Shown here: positions 52,782 through 61,855 of the stretch, in pieces
Numbering within the stretch: position 1 is the first letter of the stretch
Layout of the letters: each line of letters opens with the position of its first letter
NCBI RefSeq assembly: GCF_016724845.1
Contig: NZ_CP068082.1
Location: forward strand, 2,170,001-2,234,000
DNA: 64,000 bases
Direction of reading: 5' to 3'
From: Sphingobacterium spiritivorum
Lineage (GTDB): Bacteria > Bacteroidota > Bacteroidia > Sphingobacteriales > Sphingobacteriaceae
Program-made: the position numbers and the translations under genes
The notes under the pieces: model-generated
What the model saw: the letters and a program-made list of their open reading frames with translations, nothing else
Told to the model about the DNA's origin: nothing
Database searches by the model: none

Positions 52782-53561
52782 TCATAATGTTAGTACCAAT
52801 TTGGCACTTCCGCTATTATACTTGAGGTAACCTGCGGGATAAGTATTCATAATGATATCTTCCGTTTTTTCGGAGAGAAAATACCTTTTCTGATCTGCAA
52901 TCCAGTATTTCTGTGCAGGAATGGTATAGCTCTTTTCAAAGCCGATACGTTCCAGACTGGATTCCTGTGCCCAATCCAGATCTGTATAGGTCATAATATC
53001 GCCTGGATTAAAATCCTGCTGAAAAGCACGGATCAGTTTGCTGATGCCTCCGATCACAATATAGGGTTGCTTGTGGCAGAACCGTATCAGTTCAAAGGAG
53101 CGATAGTCCTTAGGTTTGTCATGCATGCGACGGCCACCCGAAAAAACAGCGATAGAAATCAGTTCTCCGTCAGCGAACAAACCATATCGGTATTTACCGG
53201 GCATCGCATCCTGCAGGTGATATTCCTCCTGAAAGGCCATTGAAATCCGCTTATCTATACGGGCGGCCACGGTATTACGGGCATATATGCGCTTGCCCTG
53301 TCCATCCAGTGTACGAATACGATCCACAATTTTTCGTTCAACTCTCTCAAGCTGGTCTATATCCAGATGAATATTATGCGTGAGATGCGCCGGCTCTTTA
53401 ATTCGTTCTGTTGCTCCGGCCAGATAGACGTAAATCTGATAAGCGAAGTCCGTCCCGGTAATAAGGAATATGTCCGCATCGTAAACCTCTAAACGGAGTT
53501 CCTTTCCTATGGAGGTGGCAAGTTGTTGCATGAAATGGCGGGTCTGCTCTGTGTCGGACAT
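52782..53561 (-). CDS. GNAT-like hypothetical protein
   Basis: 259 residues, cytoplasmic. The second half (YGLFADGELISIAVFSGGRRMHD...SFELIRFCHKQPYIVIGGISKLIRAF) resembles an acetyltransferase-type fold seen in phage-like hypothetical proteins, ending in a position (WAQESSLERIGFEKSY) like the GNAT final strands. The first half (about 130 residues) is unassigned. No catalytic role established. Confidence 0.6.
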   Translation of the reverse strand: MSDTEQTRHFMQQLATSIGKELRLEVYDADIFLITGTDFAYQIYVYLAGATERIKEPAHLTHNIHLDIDQLERVERKIVDRIRTLDGQGKRIYARNTVAARIDKRISMAFQEEYHLQDAMPGKYRYGLFADGELISIAVFSGGRRMHDKPKDYRSFELIRFCHKQPYIVIGGISKLIRAFQQDFNPGDIMTYTDLDWAQESSLERIGFEKSYTIPAQKYWIADQKRYFLSEKTEDIIMNTYPAGYLKYNSGSAKLVLTL

Positions 53562-53625
53562 ATATACTTTGGATCAAAGTACAAAAGTAAAGGATACAAT
53601 CGGATTAAATAAAAGCTTCCTGATA

Positions 53626-53655
53626 TTTGGGTCATAAAAAATATTGGTAACTTTG
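53626..53655 (+). promoter_or_regulatory. promoter of def
   Basis: TTTG 53626-53629, 18 bases, TAACTTTG 53648-53655; start codon 21 bases downstream. Confidence 0.65.
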
Positions 53656-53675
53656 TACCCACAAAATTTAATAAG

Positions 53676-54254
53676 ATGAAACTGCCAATCGTTGCGTACG
53701 GAGATCCGGTCTTGAGAAAAAAGACACAAGAGATAGATGAAGATTACCCGGAGATCAAAGAACTGATCGCCAATATGTATGATACCATGTATGCAGCTCA
53801 TGGAGTCGGTCTGGCAGCACCTCAGATCGGTTTGGCGATCAGGGTATTTGTGATAGATGCATCTCCGTTTGCAGAGGACGATGATGAAGATAAGTCACTG
53901 AAAGATTTCAAAAAGGTCTTTATTAATCCGATTATAGTGGAGGAAACAGGAGAGAAATGGGGATTTAATGAAGGTTGCCTGAGTATTCCGGATATCAATG
54001 AAGAGGTGTTCCGTCCTGCTAACGTAGTTATTAATTATCTGGATGAAAATTTTGAAGAACATGAAATCGAACTTTCTGGTCTGGCTGCACGTATTGTTCA
54101 GCACGAATATGATCATCTGGAAGGGAAGCTTTTTACAGATAAACTGGGGCCTTTGAAAAAGGCGATGCTTAAAGGAAAACTGGATGCAATATCTAAAGGA
54201 CTGATCAGAGTCGGATATAAAATGAAATTTCCGTTTGAAAAGAAAAAACGTTAA
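53676..54254 (+). CDS. def: peptide deformylase
   Basis: Removes the formyl group from new proteins' N-terminal Met. All three motifs are intact: HGVGLAAPQIG, EGCLSIP (metal Cys) and QHEYDHLEG (metal His and catalytic Glu). 192 residues. An acidic insert (AEDDDEDKS) lies between motifs 1 and 2, as often in Bacteroidota. Confidence 0.97.
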   Translation: MKLPIVAYGDPVLRKKTQEIDEDYPEIKELIANMYDTMYAAHGVGLAAPQIGLAIRVFVIDASPFAEDDDEDKSLKDFKKVFINPIIVEETGEKWGFNEGCLSIPDINEEVFRPANVVINYLDENFEEHEIELSGLAARIVQHEYDHLEGKLFTDKLGPLKKAMLKGKLDAISKGLIRVGYKMKFPFEKKKR

Positions 54255-54277
54255 GGAGCAGATCCTTAACGTTTTTT
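54243..54277 (+). terminator. terminator spanning both stop codons of convergent genes
   Basis: AAAAAACGTTAAGGA / TCCTTAACGTTTTTT, 15-bp perfect stem. It contains the TAA of def and the stop of the TRIC-type gene. Confidence 0.85.
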
Positions 54278-54889
54278 GTATTCGCCTACTGCAGGCAGAA
54301 AAAGCCGGTATTTGATAGAGACAATACGGACAACAAATACAACTGCTGCGCCAATAAATGCACACCACGAATTATTGAGTCCCGTGTTGCGCAGCAGGAT
54401 AAAAGTAATAGCCCCCGCCAGACAGGCTGTAGCATAGATTTCTTTTCGGAATATGAGCGGAGTCTCGTTCATCAGCGTATCACGTATCACTCCTCCCAGA
54501 ACGGCAGTAAACATACCAAATACAACTGCTGCTATGGTACTGCTGTCATAGATCAGGGATTTTTGCACCCCTACAATGGTGAAAAAACCGATACCTATGG
54601 CATCAAATAAAGAAAGGGTACGTGCATATTTGTCCAGTCGCTCATTTGCAAGGAGAGCGATGCTAACCCCGATCAGAATGGCCACAAGGTAGTTTCCGTC
54701 ATTGACCCATACAGGGCGCAGATTGAGAAAAATATCCCGGAGTGATCCGCCGCCTATAGCGGTAACAAATCCCAGAAAAGTAGCGCCAAACATATCAATG
54801 TTCTTTCTGTTGGCTGCCATTGCTCCGGATATAGCAAAAAACATCGTTCCGACCAGGTCACTGTAATATATGTAGTTGGCGTCTGTCAT
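54266..54889 (-). CDS. TRIC-type cation channel family membrane protein (UPF0126)
   Basis: 207 residues and seven hydrophobic segments made of two repeated units, each with a glycine-rich kink: GATFLGFVTAIGGGSLRDIFL and GMFTAVLGGVIRDTLMNE. Family members are related to trimeric intracellular cation channels. Physiological ion not established in bacteria. Single gene, convergent with def. Confidence 0.88.
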   Translation of the reverse strand: MTDANYIYYSDLVGTMFFAISGAMAANRKNIDMFGATFLGFVTAIGGGSLRDIFLNLRPVWVNDGNYLVAILIGVSIALLANERLDKYARTLSLFDAIGIGFFTIVGVQKSLIYDSSTIAAVVFGMFTAVLGGVIRDTLMNETPLIFRKEIYATACLAGAITFILLRNTGLNNSWCAFIGAAVVFVVRIVSIKYRLFLPAVGEYKKR

Positions 54890-54945
54890 CTGAAAAATTT
54901 GAATTCAATAATAAACAAATTTGCGTAGCTATGTAAGGAAGAAGT

Positions 54946-57303
54946 TTATTTTTTAACAGGACTGTCCGGATTTATACCTACTCGCATTGCTCTCAGCCCT
55001 TCCACTCCCTGAACTTCCTCCAAATCCAATTCCTCAATACCCGGCAACAGTAGATGGGTCGCCTGCAAAGATTGTATGCTTTCACGCAATTCTGAGGCCA
55101 TTTCCTGAGAAAAATATACAATTGCAATTTTATCCGGTTGTGTAAGGCGCTCGAGTGAATGCCTGATCCGTATTTTGTCTATTCGTTTTTTAATAATCTG
55201 GTACCGGATATTGTATGATCCCTCCACATCAAATCTTCGCTCATCACTACGAAAGCTGATGTCAATATTGCTGGGGTTAACAAAAATAAGCTGTGTCGTC
55301 TGTAGCGGTATTTTTAATTGAGGTTGCATATGATGCACTAAAATCCCGATCCTTGCCATAGTGATAAGTTGCTGAAGACGAAATATCCGGATGATCTGCG
55401 GATCAAATGGTTGTAACGGGGTAATGGATTCGCCGACAAAGATATCATACTCGATGCCGTCTGTTCTGAACTTTTCAAAGTAAGAAGGATAGTTCCCCTG
55501 TACAAAAGCGTTAAGAACATCCAGTTCCTGACTAATGACGGCATTAAGCTGTTGCAAGGAAATCTCAAATTCATTCTGAAAGCAATCGTTGTGTATCTCA
55601 TTGCAACTTATCTGATTTTCGTAAGATGAGATAAGCGCATCTGTTTCGGCACTATGATGCCTGACCTCCTCAAAAAACTGATTAAGATCTTTTCTGAAAA
55701 ACTCTACAATCTTAAGGAGTGCCTCATCAAAGGGCATAATGGAAAATAACTTTCCGGATTGTCGCATCTTATCCATGAATGCGCTGACGGCAGGCGAGTC
55801 ATCAATATTCTGAATCTTTAGAAGGAGTTCTTCCAGTTGCTGATGCTGCAGATTAAAATCACGCTGTACCGCCTTGCTTCTCAGTACAGAAGAATCTCTG
55901 ACGTCTATAGCACCGTATAAAGGATACACATCCCTGAAATATATGTCTTGTATTTTTGAATTCGGGACATTTGCCGCAAGATCTCCAAGATATTTAGCCG
56001 CAACCTGGTTAAATTTCCATTGTACTGCCGGTTGCAATGCTGTAAACTGTTCTGTGATCACTTTGTCAAGCCTGTTTTTGAATTCCAGAGAGAGATCAAA
56101 AGACAATTGAGAAAGTAGTGTCGCTATATGACGAAGTCTTGGCAGGATGCTTTTATCCAGCATTTTTCCATTAGTAGAATAGATCTCCAGTACACCTGAC
56201 AGCGTATTATTGTAGTATAGGGGCAGACCTAAATACGAATTTATCCCTATCTGTTGAAGTGCACTGGTGAGCATAGATTCGGAATCTATCATGCCATCCA
56301 CCAGATTATAGACAATGGAAAAGGGGGAATGCAGATATTCGTAGATAAAATTAGGACTCTCCTCCCTGAAGATATTTTGTAGCTGTCCGAACAATACACT
56401 TTTATGCGTGAAGTCAGAATTGACCACGGGAGAACCATTAAGATGGAAAAGAGGGAACAGACTGAATTGTACTTCAGAAACGCCAAGAAGTATTTTAATA
56501 AACTGATCAAGCTTTTGAAAATAATGATTTGTCTCGTAAAGAGACAAGTTGGTCATCATAGACTTGATATGCTGTGTGACGCGTTCTTCAGTGACATCCT
56601 GAAAAGTCAAAAGCGTGAATCCCGAAAACTCAAATTTAGTAATATCAAGCACCTTGCTGAGTTGGGACCAGTCCGTGTTTGCTGGATTTCGCTGTTCTTT
56701 TAACTGTCTGTAGTCTATGGCAGGCAGGTCACCTTTCACCTGAATATCTACAAAAGTGTAATCCGTAATCAGGTCATAATAACTGTTTACTGAGCCATCC
56801 TCATTCTTTAATGTGTACAGGATCTTATCTTTTTCGGTATTGGGGAATCCATAGAATCGCTGTAAAACCAAGGCATACAGATGGCGGATCTGCGGATCTA
56901 TCTCACGGACTATAAAAGCTGTTTCCTGCCGATCCTCCTCCTTGAGGTTTCTGTCCAGGAAGGAGTAAAGTGCGTCTGTACCATAGGCAACCGTTTTGCT
57001 GGCCGGGAGCCCGATTCCCCAAAGTGTATCCTGATTGTTTGCCATCAGGGATACGGTCAGGTTGTATATCAGATGAAATACCTCATCATAAGCGGCCATA
57101 TTGTCCAGCGAAAGTTTTCCGCGCTTGTGCTCTACTTCTCTGATTCTTTTTAAAGCAAATTCAGGAAGAAGGCGTTTGTGCGGATCAGAAGTCTGGACGA
57201 TATTATCCAGATAATTGAAAAAGGGTTCGCAGGAAAGCTCTTCTTTAAGAACCGGCCAGTAACCAGCTTCTTCCCTGTGTATATCTTTTAAATACGATTG
57301 CAT
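54946..57303 (-). CDS. GAF-domain protein of unknown function
   Basis: 785 residues, no signal peptide or membrane helix. A GAF-like domain sits at about residues 255-420 (SLFPLFHLNGSPVVNSD ... YLGLPLYYNNTLSGVLEIYS), flanked by long helical regions with coiled-coil character. No kinase, cyclase or phosphodiesterase domain is attached, so it may be a signal-binding scaffold. It lies 16 bases after the giant phosphoesterase-barrel gene and is probably co-transcribed. Confidence 0.75.
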   Translation of the reverse strand: MQSYLKDIHREEAGYWPVLKEELSCEPFFNYLDNIVQTSDPHKRLLPEFALKRIREVEHKRGKLSLDNMAAYDEVFHLIYNLTVSLMANNQDTLWGIGLPASKTVAYGTDALYSFLDRNLKEEDRQETAFIVREIDPQIRHLYALVLQRFYGFPNTEKDKILYTLKNEDGSVNSYYDLITDYTFVDIQVKGDLPAIDYRQLKEQRNPANTDWSQLSKVLDITKFEFSGFTLLTFQDVTEERVTQHIKSMMTNLSLYETNHYFQKLDQFIKILLGVSEVQFSLFPLFHLNGSPVVNSDFTHKSVLFGQLQNIFREESPNFIYEYLHSPFSIVYNLVDGMIDSESMLTSALQQIGINSYLGLPLYYNNTLSGVLEIYSTNGKMLDKSILPRLRHIATLLSQLSFDLSLEFKNRLDKVITEQFTALQPAVQWKFNQVAAKYLGDLAANVPNSKIQDIYFRDVYPLYGAIDVRDSSVLRSKAVQRDFNLQHQQLEELLLKIQNIDDSPAVSAFMDKMRQSGKLFSIMPFDEALLKIVEFFRKDLNQFFEEVRHHSAETDALISSYENQISCNEIHNDCFQNEFEISLQQLNAVISQELDVLNAFVQGNYPSYFEKFRTDGIEYDIFVGESITPLQPFDPQIIRIFRLQQLITMARIGILVHHMQPQLKIPLQTTQLIFVNPSNIDISFRSDERRFDVEGSYNIRYQIIKKRIDKIRIRHSLERLTQPDKIAIVYFSQEMASELRESIQSLQATHLLLPGIEELDLEEVQGVEGLRAMRVGINPDSPVKK

Positions 57304-57319
57304 ATTCTCTTCTTAATAT

Positions 57320-60300
57320 TTAGAAACGGAAGCCCATAGAAAAATAGGGATACCATCCTTCTGTAGAATGGGCCATGACAAACTGCAAAGCAAGCATCTT
57401 GGCCAAAATGTAATAAGCACCTCCACCCACACCCTGATGCAGAGAAGAATCCTCTGTGTTTTCAGACCATACCTTACCGATGTCATAAAGACCCAATACT
57501 CCGATTTCACCGGGAGCAATATAACTGTTGATATGATGTACACGAATCCGTGCTTCAAGATTATTATAAAAATACTGGTCTCCGGCAAACCGGTATTGGC
57601 GATATCCTCGCAGATTACCCTGCCCTCCAAGGAACAGGGACTGATAAAAGGCCGGTTTTCCCACATTGGAACCCGCACCTGTTCTGTTGGCAAGTACTAT
57701 AGCTTTCTGTAAAAAACTTTTGTACACACCCATCTCGGCAGTCAGTTGTGCATAGGATCTGGAATATTTATTCAGACCTGTATATCCGGAGATAGAGGCA
57801 GAAAAATATCCTCCTTCCGTAGGGTTTAAATGATTGTTGCGATTGTCCTTCATAAAATGCGCTGCAAGGCCTATAAAAGTCTTGTCTTTGGAGACCGTAA
57901 GGCTGTCGTAGGAATGAAGAGCATTGGAAGTAAGAATAAACCGGTCTTTGTTTTCTTCCGGATTCATATGATAGGCCTGAAAAGAAGGGCCAATGCTGTA
58001 AGTAACAGTAGAACTGGGATTCCACAGTAAATGCGAATTTATATCAAAAAGATTAAAACGGGCTCTGTAATACCTGCTGCCATAGGTGTCTTCATGAAAT
58101 TCGGAATTATTACCCATCCCGAAAAAATTCTGGCTGTTGTCCGGAGCTTTGGCATTTGCTTCGACCACCAGATCTGCTTTGCCAAACACTTCTTTCCATT
58201 GACCGCGATATTTGATACGATAAGCTCCGGTACGGATCGACCCTCCTATTCCGAATTCCTGAGTATTGGAAAACGGAGTTTTGCGAAAGCCTCGCTGATG
58301 TGTGTATTTAAATCCTGCCCCCAGAAATACCCCGTCATCGGCATTGTATCCTGCAGTCAGTAAAGGAAGCCAGGTGTTATATAAATTTACGGGAACAAAA
58401 TCCACATTTGCAGAATCTTTAGTGCTTTTCACATGCAAACGGTCAATATTACCGGAGAAATGTGAAGAAGCACTGTTATCGTATAGTCTGATCGTTTTGT
58501 TGGAATGTTGTATTGCGTACGTTTTGGGATCATAGCTGCCTATAATCCGGAGTTTGATGTCCGTATTGGAAGTATTGACAAAAACGGAATCCGCACCTTT
58601 ACCTAAATATACTCGTACTTCTCTGGTCATCTCAGGTGAGAATATTTTGTCCATAAGCAATTTAGTCTCTTCACCTTCTTTATTGATTTTGGTTATCTTA
58701 ATGCTTAATGCTTTATCAGGTGCATCTTCAATCCGTACTTTTTCATTCTTATCACTCAGATGCACGTCAACGATATTATTTACAAAGCGGTAATATTTAT
58801 CCATAGCTGCGGGCATGGCATCTCTGCGGGACTTCAGGTCATGCAATATCGCTTTCCCACGGATATCGATAGAAGACTGAGGCAACCTGCTGATACTCTC
58901 CGCTAATACCTCATCCGTAAGTTGATCCGAAAATTTATGTGCTTCCTTCATCCATTCTTCGTAAGACAGTTGTGCCTGCGGGTGCGCATTGAGAAAACGA
59001 GACTTGATCATTGAATATTGAATTCTGGGGATTTTGGGCCCGAATCCTTGCATAGTCGGCATAATAAAAGGCTGATAGATGTTGGATGTAATAAATCCCT
59101 GTGTAACACGCAAGGCCTGGTCACGATCCCGGGGGACAGAGACATAGTCCCGGTCCTTATCTTTTCTGCCTTTGTTTACATCATACCACCTCCATTGATC
59201 TTCATGTCTGTCCCAGTCATTAATCAGAACGTCCAGCATTCTTGCCCTTAGAAATGTTTTGGCTTTAAATTTATTGTCATTGTCATTTTGCAACTTCTGC
59301 ATCATCTTAATGCTGTTGTCCGAGTTGCCCAAAGGCTCCCGCTCTTCCAGCAAGGCGACTTCATTTGCAAATAAAAGGTTATAAGCTCCCAAAGCGGTAT
59401 CCGGAGCGACTACACCGATAACAGGATTGGCTACAGGCACATCTATTGCTTTTGCCAGAGGAGGTATCATTAATGCGGAATAGGGATGCTGTGCACTGTT
59501 TGCATCATCCAGAACATTCTGTACAAAAGTGTGATGCAGTTCTTCCGGGATAAGAGATTCTGTGCGTTTATTCACCGAACGAAGAGCCCATTCTTTTCCT
59601 TGTGCATCTTCCAGACGAAGAGATATCGATTGCATGCCCCCGCCCCTTTTCGTAGGTTTTAACCCGCCATGTAGTTCCGACATGCGTAATACAGGTAGTT
59701 TGGTTTCAGCTGCCCATTCTTTTCTGTAATTTTCACCCAGGAAGAAGCGCTGCAGGGTATTCGCCTCATCATATTTCGGATTGACCCGTACAGTGACGCT
59801 ATCCCGGCCGGCAGTCATGTTGTGTAAAGAGTCTACAATAATATTTATATCCTTATAAGGCTTGGTATATGTATATGATTCTTTTATCTCCTCTTTATCA
59901 CAGACATAATACGTCATCCTTATATTTCTGTCTTCGAGTTGGTCCAGGATTACAAAGCCTTTCTGTTCGCCCTTGTACAAAAGGTGCTTTCCTTTATGAA
60001 TGTGTGATGCCCGTGATCCGGCACCGCTGACAACCTGTGTAATATTTTTATCCTGAATAAGTTGAAGGCCGTGGTCGTGACCGGAGACATAAATCGTATT
60101 TGGAAACGGTTTGAACACAGAAGTCACCTCCGTAATAAGGTCTGTGTATTCAGGATGCGGCTTGTCCTCCGGACTTTGAAATACCGTAGAACGAAGAAGC
60201 GGATAGAGTGAGCCGACAACAGGTAGCGGAATGTAAAGATTTTTCCAGCCTTCCGTAAGCGGGAAGAGGTGTTGTTTTACCGAAAAGTATCCGCCATGTG

Positions 60301-60940
60301 GTCCGTAGGTCCGCATGGGATGATGAGAGGCAACTATGATGGTTTTATAACGGTTTTCATATAACAGTTCGTCAAGCTGTTGCAGAAAAACAGTTTTGGA
60401 ATCACACTCACAATCGATGTCTGCAGTTGACTTCTTGTGCGGAAATAACCAATATTCACTGTCATACGCGATAATAACCAGATTTTCAGAGACCGGAATC
60501 TCTACCGGACCGGGACATCCATTGGCAGGCAGCACCTTTAATAATGAATCTTGCTGATCCGCTATAAAGCTCCATTGTGCCCTTATTTTTGCAAGTCCGT
60601 CTTTACCCATATTATCCCAATCGTGATTTCCGGGAATAAAATAAACCGGACTGCCAGCCTGTCTTAGGGGTAAAAATTGGGAGGATAAAATTTCCCTGGT
60701 CACCTTTTCTTTTGGATGTCCGGGTAAAGCCATACCGTCAGGATAAATATTATCTCCGAGATAGAGCGTTGTCGTTTTGCCCGGAATAATCAGTTCCTTC
60801 GCTTTAGTAATCAATGACGTCTGTTGCGGATTGATTTCTCCGGCATCTCCGATCAGAATCAAACGGCTGCGGATCTGTGCATCCTGAGCAAAAGCCGGAC
60901 CGGCCAGCAGAAGGAACAAAAAAAGCGATTGAAATTTCAT
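57320..60940 (-). CDS. metallophosphoesterase / kinase-like / Omp85-type barrel fusion protein
   Basis: 1206 residues, exported (signal peptide ends AFAQ). Residues about 25-320 are a calcineurin-type phosphoesterase with IGDAGE, LGDNIYPDG, GNHDWDN, ASHHP and SGHDHG, all metal ligands present. Residues about 380-830 are unassigned, but contain LINDWDRHEDQW (about 573-584) and, 25 residues on, VPRDRDQAL, which recall the catalytic and metal-binding loops of HipA/FAM20-like atypical kinases. From about 850 to the end is a surface-antigen (Omp85-type) barrel with GGQGNLRGYR and a terminal Phe. The ends therefore place the enzyme parts at the outer membrane. Confidence 0.85.
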   Translation of the reverse strand: MKFQSLFLFLLLAGPAFAQDAQIRSRLILIGDAGEINPQQTSLITKAKELIIPGKTTTLYLGDNIYPDGMALPGHPKEKVTREILSSQFLPLRQAGSPVYFIPGNHDWDNMGKDGLAKIRAQWSFIADQQDSLLKVLPANGCPGPVEIPVSENLVIIAYDSEYWLFPHKKSTADIDCECDSKTVFLQQLDELLYENRYKTIIVASHHPMRTYGPHGGYFSVKQHLFPLTEGWKNLYIPLPVVGSLYPLLRSTVFQSPEDKPHPEYTDLITEVTSVFKPFPNTIYVSGHDHGLQLIQDKNITQVVSGAGSRASHIHKGKHLLYKGEQKGFVILDQLEDRNIRMTYYVCDKEEIKESYTYTKPYKDINIIVDSLHNMTAGRDSVTVRVNPKYDEANTLQRFFLGENYRKEWAAETKLPVLRMSELHGGLKPTKRGGGMQSISLRLEDAQGKEWALRSVNKRTESLIPEELHHTFVQNVLDDANSAQHPYSALMIPPLAKAIDVPVANPVIGVVAPDTALGAYNLLFANEVALLEEREPLGNSDNSIKMMQKLQNDNDNKFKAKTFLRARMLDVLINDWDRHEDQWRWYDVNKGRKDKDRDYVSVPRDRDQALRVTQGFITSNIYQPFIMPTMQGFGPKIPRIQYSMIKSRFLNAHPQAQLSYEEWMKEAHKFSDQLTDEVLAESISRLPQSSIDIRGKAILHDLKSRRDAMPAAMDKYYRFVNNIVDVHLSDKNEKVRIEDAPDKALSIKITKINKEGEETKLLMDKIFSPEMTREVRVYLGKGADSVFVNTSNTDIKLRIIGSYDPKTYAIQHSNKTIRLYDNSASSHFSGNIDRLHVKSTKDSANVDFVPVNLYNTWLPLLTAGYNADDGVFLGAGFKYTHQRGFRKTPFSNTQEFGIGGSIRTGAYRIKYRGQWKEVFGKADLVVEANAKAPDNSQNFFGMGNNSEFHEDTYGSRYYRARFNLFDINSHLLWNPSSTVTYSIGPSFQAYHMNPEENKDRFILTSNALHSYDSLTVSKDKTFIGLAAHFMKDNRNNHLNPTEGGYFSASISGYTGLNKYSRSYAQLTAEMGVYKSFLQKAIVLANRTGAGSNVGKPAFYQSLFLGGQGNLRGYRQYRFAGDQYFYNNLEARIRVHHINSYIAPGEIGVLGLYDIGKVWSENTEDSSLHQGVGGGAYYILAKMLALQFVMAHSTEGWYPYFSMGFRF

Positions 60941-61842
60941 TATTTAAGCAGTTCAAATTTATATAATATCGCTTTGTCTTTATTGCCGGCCTCATTGCTG
61001 ATATACAAGTTGTCATCCGCATCGAATGCAATCCCTTCCGGCTGTGCATGTTGTTTGCGGCTTAAGGGAGAAACAGACTTTACATTCCACTTGTCATCTG
61101 TGATGACCAACGCTTTATCTACTGATGAAAGAATATACCATTCATTAGTTGTGACCCGCTTTGTCAAAGCCGACGGTTTGAATGTTTTAGAGAAACTGCT
61201 GTCAAATTGTTTTAACTGGTTAATATTTAGAGTGAATCCTCCGTTCGCTTCTAAATCTCCGGTCTCATTTATTTTGAAGATATAGCCGGACGTTTGTGCT
61301 TTCTTTTTGTCAGCGGAACAGGATTTACACAACGCAAACACCAGTTGGTGCACAGGGTCAGTGGCCAGACCTTCATATTCTCCCTTTGGTAATAGGTCCT
61401 TAAAGGTTTTGACCTGCTGAATATTGTTTTTCTCGGTAATGGGGAAAGTATACAACGTACCGTTACTCTTTAGAATAATAAAATGACTGTTGCTGACCGC
61501 TAAATCTTCATAATCACCATCTTTTTCAAAAGGGACAGAAGAGAGCTGTTTGTTTATAAGGTTATAGGAGTACAATAAGCCCTTTTCGTCCTGAATGGCA
61601 TAAATCCACTCCTTATTATCCGGTAAGAAGGTAATTCCGGAAATTTCCTGCAATTCGTCGGGCAATTCCGTTGGCTGTCCCTTATCCAGTTGATAAGGAA
61701 AAGTTTTATCAGTTGCCGATGTTGCAGATGCTGTTTCTTTTGTTTTATTAGTATTGGCTTTCTGAGAGCAGGCCTGAAAAGCATAGGAGCTTAAAGATAG
61801 CGCCAGGGATAACATAAAGACGGAGCGATTCATAGGAGTCAT
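60940..61842 (-). CDS. SdiA-regulated-type beta-propeller lipoprotein
   Basis: 300 residues with a lipobox (FQACS, Cys near residue 24) and a low-complexity Thr/Ser/Lys linker, then a propeller-like domain: LQEISGITFLPDNKEWIYAIQDEKG, DYEDLAVSNSHFIILKSNG and QPEGIAFDADDNLYISNEAG. This pattern fits the SdiA-regulated/phytase-like family. Its stop overlaps the first base of the fusion-protein start, so the two are coupled and may work at the same envelope site. Confidence 0.82.
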   Translation of the reverse strand: MTPMNRSVFMLSLALSLSSYAFQACSQKANTNKTKETASATSATDKTFPYQLDKGQPTELPDELQEISGITFLPDNKEWIYAIQDEKGLLYSYNLINKQLSSVPFEKDGDYEDLAVSNSHFIILKSNGTLYTFPITEKNNIQQVKTFKDLLPKGEYEGLATDPVHQLVFALCKSCSADKKKAQTSGYIFKINETGDLEANGGFTLNINQLKQFDSSFSKTFKPSALTKRVTTNEWYILSSVDKALVITDDKWNVKSVSPLSRKQHAQPEGIAFDADDNLYISNEAGNKDKAILYKFELLK

Positions 61843-61855
61843 TTTAAACGAATGA

